Part shown: positions 1 to 5,517 of the stretch, piece by piece
Numbering within the stretch: the first letter of the stretch is position 1
How the letters are laid out: each line of letters begins with the position of its first letter
Origin: Labilithrix sp.
Lineage (GTDB): Bacteria > Myxococcota > Polyangia > Polyangiales > Polyangiaceae
DNA: 7,182 nucleotides
Direction of reading: 5' to 3'
Assembly: GCA_028287035.1 (NCBI GenBank)
Contig: JAQBQL010000022.1
Span: forward strand, 1 to 7,182
Notes under the pieces: generated by a model
Seen by the model: only the letters and a program-made list of their open reading frames with translations
Told to the model about the DNA's origin: nothing
The model's database searches: none
Translations under genes and position numbers: made by a program

Positions 1-420
1 GCGCCCGCCCCACCCGCGAAGACCCCCGAGCCCGGCCGCGCGCCCGCGGGGAGCGGCGCGAAGGCCGCGAACGACGAGCCGAGCGAGCGCGAGCCACGCC
101 GGATCGGTGCCCGGCACGTCCTCGTGCAGTGGTGGGGGTGCGACCGCGCGAGCAAGAACGTCATGCGCTCGCGCGAGCAAGCGGAGACCCTCATCGAGGA
201 GGTCAAGCGGCGCGCCCGCGCCGGCGAGGACCTCGGGCGTCTCGCCAACGAGTACTCGGACGAGCCGAACGCCGGCGCCCGCGGCGGCAACCTCGGCAAG
301 TTCGGCCGCGGACAGATGGTGCCGGCCTTCGAGGTCGTCGCCTTCAAGCTGAAGGTCGGCGAGATCTCCGACGTCGTCGAGACGCCCTTCGGCTTCCACA
401 TCATCCAGCGCACCGAGTGA
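1..420 (+). CDS. Parvulin-type peptidyl-prolyl cis-trans isomerase, Pin1-like (5' end outside window)
   Basis: The reading frame is open from the first base, so the N-terminus is missing; 139 residues and a TGA stop are visible. Fragment residues 1-34 are a Pro/Ala/Lys-rich low-complexity linker. Residues 35-139 form a full parvulin domain: the first strand with GARHVLV (His39), a helix with REQAETLIEEV, then GARGGNLGKFGRGQMVPAFE and the C-terminal GFHIIQRTE (His133). The two histidines, the Met and Phe of QMVPAFE and the GGNLGKF turn correspond to the parvulin active site. The close match to the end of eukaryotic Pin1 (RGQM, IHIILRTE) and an insert after the first strand (43-57, with Arg and Lys) suggest the Pin1-like subgroup found in myxobacteria. 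Family role: accelerating cis-trans isomerisation of Xaa-Pro bonds. Whether the missing N-terminus carries a signal peptide or membrane anchor cannot be seen, so cytoplasmic or periplasmic location is open. The stop overlaps the start of lnt. Confidence 0.93.
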   Translation, partial: APAPPAKTPEPGRAPAGSGAKAANDEPSEREPRRIGARHVLVQWWGCDRASKNVMRSREQAETLIEEVKRRARAGEDLGRLANEYSDEPNAGARGGNLGKFGRGQMVPAFEVVAFKLKVGEISDVVETPFGFHIIQRTE

Positions 421-2102
421 AGACGAAGAAGGCACCGGCGCTGGTCGGAAACCCCCTCGTCCGGTGGCCGATGGCCCTCGCCGGTGCGGTACTGAGCGGT
501 CTGCTCTACTGCGTCGCCTTCGCGGGCTTCGATCAGTGGTGGCTCACGTTCGTGTGTCTCGTGCCGCTCATCGTGTCGCTGCACGGGCAGCCCACGCGGC
601 GCGCCACGCTGCTCGGCTTCCTCGCGGGCCTCGCGATGAACCTCGGCGGGTTCTACTGGCTCACGAACATGCTGAAGACCTTCAGCGGCTTTCCCCTGCC
701 GCTGTGTCTCCTGTTCGTGGTCATCATCTGCTCGTACCAGGGCTGCCGCCTCGCGTTCCTGGGCTGGCTCTACGGGCGCGCGTCGAACCGCGGGTGGCCC
801 GCGTCTTTGGTGTTCGCGGCGGCCTTCGCGACGAGCGAGCTCCTCTTTCCGCTCCTCTTCCCCTGGTACTACGCGGCGACCGTCCACAACGTGCCCGTCC
901 TCATGCAGACGGCGGAGCTCGGGGGCCCGATCCTGGTCGGCCTCGTCTTCGTCGCCGTGAACCTCGCGATCGCCGAGCCGCTCCGCGCGCACCTCGCCGC
1001 GCGCCGCGCGCTCACCCCGCCCGCGCCGACGCCCTATGCCGGCTCGGTCACGAGCGAGGAGCGCGTCCACGTGCGCATCGACCGCCGCGTGATCGGTACG
1101 GGCGTCCTCGCGCTCCTGTTCGCGGTCCTCTTCGGCGCGCTGCGCCTCCGGATGGTGGCCTCCGACGTCGCGAAAGCCGAGCCGCTCCACGTCGGGTACG
1201 TGCAGGGCAACATGGGCCTCATGGCCAAGCGCGAGCAGCCGGGCGAGGGCCTGCGCCGGCACGTGCGGCTCACCCAGGAGCTGCGCGACAAGGGCGCCGA
1301 GCTGGTCGTCTGGAGCGAGTCCTCCGTCACGTTCTTCGTGCCGGAGGAGATGGGCATGAAGACGCCCTTCTACCGCGACCGGTTCGCGGGCCGCCTCGGC
1401 GTGCCGGTCGTCTTCGGCGCCGTCCTCTTCCGCGTCGACCCCGACCGTGAGCGCTGGTTCAACACGGCGATCTCGACCGACATCAAGGGCGACGTCATCG
1501 GCCGCTACGACAAGGAGTACCTGCTCGCGTTCGGCGAGTACCTCCCGTTCGGCGACGATTTTCCGATCCTCTACAAGTGGTCGCCGCACTCGGGTCGCTT
1601 CTCGAAGGGCACGGTCCTCGAGCCCATCGACGTCGAGGTGAAGGGCCAGAAGCACAAGGTTAGCGTCCTCATCTGCTACGAGGACATCCTGCCGAGCTTC
1701 ACGAACCGCGCGGTCCGCCCCGACACCGAGCTGCTCGTGAACATCACGAACGACGCGTGGTTCGGCGACACGACGGAGCCGTGGGAGCACCTCGCGCTCG
1801 CGAAGTTCCGCGCCATCGAGCACCGCCGCTTCCTCGTGCGCAGCACGAACAGCGGCGTGTCGGCGATCATCGATCCGATGGGCGGCGTCGTCTCGCACAC
1901 GAAGACGTTCGTGGCCGAGGCGCAGGACGGGACCGTCCGCTGGATGAAGAGCCACACCGTGTACGAGATGGTGGGCGACGCGCTGTGGTGGCTTGTCGCT
2001 GCGCTCATCACGGTCGCCTGTTTCGTGCAGCGACCCGTTCGTGGCCGCGGGGGCGATCGCGCCCCGGGCCTGCCGCCGGGCTCGACGGCCCGCCCGGCGT
2101 GA
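417..2102 (+). CDS. lnt: Apolipoprotein N-acyltransferase (Lnt)
   Basis: Lnt is the inner-membrane enzyme that transfers an acyl chain from phospholipid to the free amino group of the N-terminal diacylglyceryl-cysteine, the last step of lipoprotein maturation. The 561-residue protein (E. coli Lnt: 512) has hydrophobic segments at about 18-35, 40-56, 66-80, 94-116, 128-150, 170-186 and 226-242, then a nitrilase-fold domain at about 255-500, and a final membrane segment at about 522-537. The catalytic triad is visible: Glu301 in VVWSESS, Lys366 in RYDKEYL (followed by AFGEYLPF) and Cys420 in LICYED; spacing matches E267/K335/C387 of E. coli. LLVNITNDAWFG and the RSTNSG stretch are also typical. 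The GTG at 417 is chosen because it overlaps the upstream stop (GTGA) and gives a basic N-terminus before the first membrane segment; an in-frame ATG at 471 would cut into that region. There is no clear Shine-Dalgarno, which fits translational coupling to the isomerase gene. The C-terminal tail after residue 540 is Arg/Gly/Pro-rich and looks unstructured. Confidence 0.96.
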   Translation: MKTKKAPALVGNPLVRWPMALAGAVLSGLLYCVAFAGFDQWWLTFVCLVPLIVSLHGQPTRRATLLGFLAGLAMNLGGFYWLTNMLKTFSGFPLPLCLLFVVIICSYQGCRLAFLGWLYGRASNRGWPASLVFAAAFATSELLFPLLFPWYYAATVHNVPVLMQTAELGGPILVGLVFVAVNLAIAEPLRAHLAARRALTPPAPTPYAGSVTSEERVHVRIDRRVIGTGVLALLFAVLFGALRLRMVASDVAKAEPLHVGYVQGNMGLMAKREQPGEGLRRHVRLTQELRDKGAELVVWSESSVTFFVPEEMGMKTPFYRDRFAGRLGVPVVFGAVLFRVDPDRERWFNTAISTDIKGDVIGRYDKEYLLAFGEYLPFGDDFPILYKWSPHSGRFSKGTVLEPIDVEVKGQKHKVSVLICYEDILPSFTNRAVRPDTELLVNITNDAWFGDTTEPWEHLALAKFRAIEHRRFLVRSTNSGVSAIIDPMGGVVSHTKTFVAEAQDGTVRWMKSHTVYEMVGDALWWLVAALITVACFVQRPVRGRGGDRAPGLPPGSTARPA

Positions 2103-2121
2103 GCGAAAATTGCTGCTTCTT

Positions 2122-2140
2122 GTCCGCCTTCTCGGCGGGC
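2122..2140 (+). terminator. Hairpin after lnt, weak terminator candidate
   Basis: A 7-base-pair stem (2122-2128 with 2134-2140, one G-T wobble) closes a TTCTC loop, 19 bases after the lnt stop. No T run follows (the next bases are TCGTAACG), so it is at best a weak or factor-dependent terminator, or an mRNA-end-stabilising structure. A poor sigma-70-like match lies over it (TTGTCC at 2120, TAACGT at 2144, 18-base spacer) and is not called as a promoter. Confidence 0.35.
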
Positions 2141-2172
2141 TCGTAACGTAGAGCGCCCGCGTGTGAAGCGAT

Positions 2173-2194
2173 GGCTGGACACTCTCGTCCAACC
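2173..2194. promoter_or_regulatory. Inverted repeat in the leader of the Cys-rich lipoprotein gene
   Basis: Half-sites GGCTGGAC (2173-2180) and GTCCAACC (2187-2194) match as an inverted repeat at 7 of 8 positions around a 6-base spacer, ending 41 bases before the ATG at 2236. It could be an operator for a dimeric regulator or a 5' UTR hairpin; the sequence alone does not decide. In high-GC DNA a repeat of this size can occur by chance. Confidence 0.3.
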
Positions 2195-2223
2195 CCCGTC
2201 GCGTCGACCCGAGCGATCTCCTT

Positions 2224-2229
2224 GGAGGA
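2224..2229 (+). promoter_or_regulatory. Strong Shine-Dalgarno (GGAGGA) for the Cys-rich lipoprotein
   Basis: GGAGGA lies 6 bases before the ATG at 2236. It is the best ribosome-binding site in the window and fixes the start of the lipoprotein gene. The AT-richer spacer (TTATCA) would favour an open initiation region and suggests this gene is translated well. Confidence 0.85.
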
Positions 2230-2235
2230 TTATCA

Positions 2236-2763
2236 ATGGTGACCGTAAACGCTAAGTGGACCGCATTCTCTCTCTTCGGCGTCGCCGTGCTGGGCGCAGG
2301 TCTCGCGGCGGCGGGCTGCAGCGTCACCACCGGCTCCGACAACGGCTCGAGCAGCGGGACCGTGGTGACTCCGAAGGAGGACGCGAGCACGAACCCGGAC
2401 TCCGGCGCCGACGCGTCGACCTACGTGAACACCTGCACGACGAACACGCGCGAGACGATCGGACCGATCGTCAGCGAGGCGTGCCAGACGTCGATCGACA
2501 CGAACTGCTGCACCACGCTCTCTGCGTGCTTCAACATCGTGACGCCCAGCGGCGTGGACGATTGCAACAAGTTCACGACCTGCATCGACTCGTGCAACTA
2601 CCAGGCGGACGGCGTCACGCCCGAGACCGACGCGAAGAAGGTCGAGGACTGCCAGACCAAGGACTGTCCGGCGCTCTCGCAGCAGGACGTGGTCGACGCG
2701 TACGACGCGCTGACCCAGTGCATCCTCGCGAACCCGTCGACGAAGTCCGCCTGCGGGCTCTGA
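2236..2763 (+). CDS. Cysteine-rich secreted lipoprotein of unknown function
   Basis: I do not recognise a named family. The 175-residue product starts with a lipoprotein signal: Lys7, a hydrophobic core at 9-26 and a lipobox LAAAGC with Cys28 as the expected lipidated residue. A Ser/Thr/Asp/Gly-rich linker follows (29-62), as is common in myxobacterial surface lipoproteins. The remaining domain (63-175) has twelve cysteines: 67, 83, 91, 92, 98, 110, 116, 120, 139, 144, 162 and 173. The even number and regular spacing, with an adjacent CC pair, suggest a small fold held by six disulfides and formed outside the cytoplasm. No metal or heme motif is evident (no CxxCH; histidine is absent). Residue 29 is Ser and 30 Val, so there is no inner-membrane retention aspartate at +2, but myxobacterial sorting rules may differ. 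It has its own leader and a strong terminator, so it is probably a single-gene unit. Its position downstream of lnt, which would acylate it, may be coincidence. Confidence 0.85.
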   Translation: MVTVNAKWTAFSLFGVAVLGAGLAAAGCSVTTGSDNGSSSGTVVTPKEDASTNPDSGADASTYVNTCTTNTRETIGPIVSEACQTSIDTNCCTTLSACFNIVTPSGVDDCNKFTTCIDSCNYQADGVTPETDAKKVEDCQTKDCPALSQQDVVDAYDALTQCILANPSTKSACGL

Positions 2764-2785
2764 CCGGCACACGCTGACGTGAACG

Positions 2786-2825
2786 GCGGGGCGGCTCCTA
2801 CGGGAGCGCGCCCCGCGTTTCGTTT
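2786..2825 (+). terminator. Rho-independent terminator of the Cys-rich lipoprotein gene
   Basis: A long GC-rich hairpin begins 23 bases after the stop codon. Outer stem GCGGGGC (2786-2792) pairs with GCCCCGC (2810-2816), and inner stem GCTCC (2794-2798) pairs with GGAGC (2803-2807), with a TACG tetraloop and a small internal loop (2793 / 2808-2809). A T-rich tail, GTTTCGTTT, follows at 2817-2825. The tail is on the plus-strand 3' side; the opposite side has only a short AA, so it should work mainly for the plus-strand gene. The tail touches the TGA of the converging DUF72 gene. Confidence 0.8.
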
Positions 2826-3475
2826 CAGAGCTTCATCGCCTTCTTGAAGCGCTTGGCGTCCGCGAACATGTCGACGTTGGTGAACACGTAGGTCGCGTCC
2901 GTCTGCTTCGCGTCGCGGGCGAGCTGCGCGAGCTTCTCGATGGCCGGATCCTCGTAGCGGCTCTTGTGACCGGCGGGTCCGGGGAGCCGGTAGTACGCGA
3001 TGGGCGCGTCGACGGTGCCGTGCGCGAGCGGATCGCGCGCGGAGATGACCTTGGTGTCCGCGGCGAGGTGCGCGGCCTCGTCGGCGTCCCACGTGGGCGG
3101 CGCCTCCCAGACGACGCGCTCGAACTTCGTGCGCACGCTCGCGAGGAACTCCTTCACGGCGGCCTTGTTCGCGCGGTTGTGCGCCAGCTCCGGCGGCGAC
3201 GAGAAGACGGCGATCTTCGACTCGAGCTCCTTGCCGACGTCGAGGAGCGTCTTCAGCGCGGTCTCGACGACCTTGCCCTCGCGGAAACCCTCCTGGCCGA
3301 TCTCGCGCGGGGCGAGCATCGTGAAGACGAAGCCTTCCGGCGCCTCGCGCCGCCAGCGGCGGATCGTGCCCATGCCCGGGAGCGCGTGGTGCGTCTCCTG
3401 GATCTCGACGAAGAGGAACTCCTTGAAGTACCGCGTTGCGGGAACGGGAAAACCAGCGCACCCCACGGTTATCAT
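2825..3475 (-). CDS. DUF72 family protein (YecE-like)
   Basis: The 216-residue protein has the conserved landmarks of the DUF72 family, a TIM-barrel-like fold of unknown biochemical role. These are an N-terminal strand VGCAGF (4-9), FLFVEIQETHHALP (20-33), RWRREAPEGFVFTMLAPREI (40-59), VVWEAP (121-126), YYRLPGPAGHKSRYED (161-176) and a last strand ATYVFTNVD (194-202). Many family members are somewhat longer; this one looks complete and compact. There is no signal peptide or membrane segment, so it should be cytoplasmic. The ATG at 3475 is preferred, as it keeps the first strand, but its Shine-Dalgarno is poor; a GTG three codons downstream is an alternative. The start lies 37 bases after the LptE-like gene, with no terminator between them, so co-transcription is likely. 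Some annotations tie DUF72 to nucleic-acid metabolism, but nothing here supports a particular function. Confidence 0.9.
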   Translation of the reverse strand: MITVGCAGFPVPATRYFKEFLFVEIQETHHALPGMGTIRRWRREAPEGFVFTMLAPREIGQEGFREGKVVETALKTLLDVGKELESKIAVFSSPPELAHNRANKAAVKEFLASVRTKFERVVWEAPPTWDADEAAHLAADTKVISARDPLAHGTVDAPIAYYRLPGPAGHKSRYEDPAIEKLAQLARDAKQTDATYVFTNVDMFADAKRFKKAMKL

Positions 3476-3512
3476 GAGCCGCGGACTTTACCACACCCCG
3501 GCACCGTGACGC

Positions 3513-4055
3513 TCATTCGTCGGCCGGCGCCGGGATTCCGCGGATCCGCGCGCCGAGCCGCTGCCCGAGCCGCCGGCCCGCCGCACGGAGCGCGTCGCTC
3601 TGCCGGAAGGACGAGGTGCGGGCGTCGGGAGCGACCGCGACCGTCTCGAAGGTGCGGACGTCGCCGGTGTCGCGCTCGCGCTCGGCGCCGGGGGACCGCA
3701 CCACCCACGCCCGCGCCACGAGGCCGACGCGCGTGGCGCGGCTCGAAGGCTCGAGCTCACCGGTGGTCCCGCGGACGGCGGCGATGCCCTCGCTGGTCTC
3801 GTCGGCACGGAGGACCTCGATCTCGCAGCGCGGGTAGCCGCTCCCGGACGCCAGCGAGCCGCCACGCGCGAGCTCCTCGCGGGCGCCCGCGACCACCTCG
3901 TCGGAGGCGACTGCGTCCGGCACCTTCGACGTGGCGAGGACGACCGCGAGATGCTCCGCGCCGTCCGCCCCGCCGTGCACCGCGTGATACCCGCAGCCGA
4001 GCAGCGCGAGCGCGGCGCCTGCTAGCGCGTGACGAACGTGAGCGCCCCGAGGCAC
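3513..4055 (-). CDS. lptE: LptE-like LPS-assembly lipoprotein
   Basis: LptE is the outer-membrane lipoprotein that plugs and helps assemble the LptD barrel, which inserts lipopolysaccharide into the outer leaflet. The 180-residue product (E. coli LptE: about 190) has Arg3/Arg8, a short hydrophobic core at 10-19 and a lipobox LLGC with Cys21, followed by GYHAV, reminiscent of the CG(Y/W) opening of mature LptE. After it come a strand (EHLAVVLATS, 34-43), a helix (VVAGAREELARGG, 54-66), alternating strand-like segments (78-98 and 106-120) and a C-terminal helix (152-172, RQSDALRAAGRRLGQRLGAR). That order fits the LptE fold, but sequence similarity by eye is weak. Position behind leuS, as in E. 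coli, is independent support. GTG at 4055 is the only start that includes the signal peptide; the gene overlaps the preceding one by 34 bases in another frame, implying translational coupling. A generic small lipoprotein is the alternative. Confidence 0.65.
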   Translation of the reverse strand: MPRGAHVRHALAGAALALLGCGYHAVHGGADGAEHLAVVLATSKVPDAVASDEVVAGAREELARGGSLASGSGYPRCEIEVLRADETSEGIAAVRGTTGELEPSSRATRVGLVARAWVVRSPGAERERDTGDVRTFETVAVAPDARTSSFRQSDALRAAGRRLGQRLGARIRGIPAPADE

Positions 4056-5431
4056 ATCTCGTCGGTCGTCGACTCGCCGAGCCGGATCGGCGTCGGCGTG
4101 CTCATGCCGGCCTCGAGCCGGGCCGCGGCGAGCGCCGGGTTGGTCATCGTGTTGTCGTACGTGCATCGGAACTTCAGCGTGTCCCCGGCGGCGATCGTCG
4201 GGAGCGACTCGATCGGTGAATCGTACTGGTAGCCGCGCTGCCAGTCGAAGTTCCAGGCGGGCTCCTGGAGGAGGCAGCTCTCGGCGCCGCCGTGGGTCAG
4301 CGTGATCTTCTCGTCGCGCCCCGCGAGGTGCATGTGCGCCGCGACGCCGAGGATCCAGACCGTCGTCCCGCCCACCGGGGGCATCTTGAAGTCCATCGTC
4401 TCGACGTGGCTCTTCACGTCGGCCGGGATGAGAAAGGTCGGCTTGCCCCCCGGATCGTCGGCGCCGGGCTCGAGGCCGATGCCCGCCGCGGTGATGGCGT
4501 TCTCGAAGTTGCCGAGGAGGACCGTGCGCGCCTTGTACGTCGGCACCGCGTCGGTCAGCCGGTACTCGAAGGCGGTGGCGTCGGGGTCCGGCTTCGCGTT
4601 GGCGTGCGGATGGTAGTGCACCTGCATGACGAACCGCGTGCCCGCCTCGAGCGCGAGCCCGACGTCGGCCGGATACTCGTTCGGAATGCCGCCGGGCGCC
4701 CAGGCAGCGACGAGGCTCGCGCCCTCCACGCCGGGGCCGCCGAAGCAGTCGTACGCGGCGGATGGCACCGTGCTGCTCGCGGGGATCGCGAAGGTGAGCG
4801 CGTGATGGACGACGGTGCGGTTCGTCGGCACGAAGTTCGTGCCGGTCAGGTAGCGCGTGGCGGTGAGCTTCGGATCCAGGACGAAGCAGCGGAACGTGTC
4901 GTTCTTGCCGGTGGCCGCGAACGGGGCCGCGGCAGCGAGCGAGCTCGCGCCGGCCAGGCCCTTGGAAGGCCCTCCGGCGAGCGGCGGGGGCGCGTCCTTC
5001 GGGTCGCCCTCGGGATCGCCCGCCGCGTGCCATGCCGCGACCGTGGCGAGCTCCTGATCGGAGAGCCGCAGGTCGTCCTTCCAGGCGCGGGGCGGCGCGC
5101 ACTCGCTCGTGTTCTGTGCGCCCCACGGCGGCATCGTGCGCGCGTGCGTCTGCTCCACGATGCTGGCCGCCATCGTCTTCGCGTCGGCGTAGGTGAGGAG
5201 GGTGAACGGCGCGATGCCGCCCGCCACGTGACAGCCCTGACAGGACTTCTGGAGGATCGGCTCGACGTCCTTGTGGAACGTGGCGGCGCCCGTCGTGGGC
5301 GCCCCCGCCTCGTCGCTGCCGCCCGAGCTGCTGCTGCTCGCGCCGCCCCCGCCGCCGTCGCCGGACGACGAGCAGGCGGCCAAGGCGACAGCCGCCGAGG
5401 CCACGACAGCGAGGATGATCGAGAGGCGCAT
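4022..5431 (-). CDS. Cytochrome c / PHM-like type II copper monooxygenase fusion lipoprotein
   Basis: The 469-residue protein is probably a surface or periplasmic lipoprotein: hydrophobic signal 3-19, lipobox LAAC with Cys20, then a Gly/Ser linker (21-50). Residues 51-140 form a cytochrome c-type module with a heme motif CQGCH (Cys64, Cys67, His68), a candidate axial Met100 in TMPPW, and an ending LSDQELATVAAWHAAGDPEGD. Residues about 175-469 are colinear with the catalytic core of peptidylglycine alpha-hydroxylating monooxygenase (PHM). First copper site: His209-His210 in VVHHALTF and His272 in MQVHYH. Second site: His366 and His368 in AHMHLAG, and Met459 in STTDEMC. These match H107, H108, H172, H242, H244 and M314 of PHM. 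Cys423 and Cys460 match a conserved PHM disulfide; Cys182 and Cys229 may form another. Family chemistry is O2- and copper-dependent hydroxylation at carbon; the substrate here is unknown. Start: ATG at 5431 with GGAG 6 bases upstream. It lies between leuS and the LptE-like gene. Confidence 0.9.
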   Translation of the reverse strand: MRLSIILAVVASAAVALAACSSSGDGGGGGASSSSSGGSDEAGAPTTGAATFHKDVEPILQKSCQGCHVAGGIAPFTLLTYADAKTMAASIVEQTHARTMPPWGAQNTSECAPPRAWKDDLRLSDQELATVAAWHAAGDPEGDPKDAPPPLAGGPSKGLAGASSLAAAAPFAATGKNDTFRCFVLDPKLTATRYLTGTNFVPTNRTVVHHALTFAIPASSTVPSAAYDCFGGPGVEGASLVAAWAPGGIPNEYPADVGLALEAGTRFVMQVHYHPHANAKPDPDATAFEYRLTDAVPTYKARTVLLGNFENAITAAGIGLEPGADDPGGKPTFLIPADVKSHVETMDFKMPPVGGTTVWILGVAAHMHLAGRDEKITLTHGGAESCLLQEPAWNFDWQRGYQYDSPIESLPTIAAGDTLKFRCTYDNTMTNPALAAARLEAGMSTPTPIRLGESTTDEMCLGALTFVTR

Positions 5432-5437
5432 GGGGAG

Positions 5438-5441
5438 CTCC
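5438..5441 (-). promoter_or_regulatory. Shine-Dalgarno (GGAG) for the heme-copper lipoprotein
   Basis: On the minus strand GGAG is followed by six bases and then the ATG at 5431. It confirms that start, which also places the signal peptide and lipobox correctly. Confidence 0.7.
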
Positions 5442-5491
5442 AGCAGCAATCGCCGATCCAGCCCGGCCTCGTCAGGATAGCGGGATTCCCA

Positions 5492-5509
5492 CGCTGCGCG
5501 AGCGCAGCG
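5492..5509 (-). terminator. Hairpin just after leuS, possible attenuating structure
   Basis: A perfect 7-base-pair stem (CGCTGCG with CGCAGCG, 5492-5498 and 5503-5509) closes a 4-base loop, starting 8 bases after the leuS stop on the minus strand. No T run follows in the direction of transcription, so it is not a convincing intrinsic terminator. It may stabilise the leuS mRNA end or reduce read-through into the heme-copper gene. The rest of the 86-base gap (5432-5517) holds no recognisable promoter apart from the Shine-Dalgarno. Confidence 0.35.
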
Positions 5510-5517
5510 CTCCCGCG

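Noticed and set aside
129..416. A 96-codon upstream extension of lnt in the same frame.
   Set aside because: It overlaps the well-conserved parvulin domain in another frame, is Arg-rich and has no family resemblance. The GTG at 417 gives a standard Lnt.
2120..2149. A sigma-70-like promoter (TTGTCC, 18-base spacer, TAACGT) before the Cys-rich lipoprotein gene.
   Set aside because: Both boxes match the consensus poorly and the putative -35 overlaps the lnt hairpin; not better than chance.
3513..5126. A 537-codon minus-strand frame covering most of the heme-copper gene and running into the LptE-like gene.
   Set aside because: Only the last 180 codons look like protein; the rest is Arg-rich shadow translation of the heme-copper gene, and the GTG at 4055 gives a proper lipoprotein signal.
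5316..5375. Short trinucleotide runs coding for poly-Gly and poly-Ser in the heme-copper lipoprotein, considered as a phase-variation tract.
   Set aside because: Loss or gain of triplets would only change linker length, and the run is short; it is best read as a flexible linker after the lipidated cysteine.
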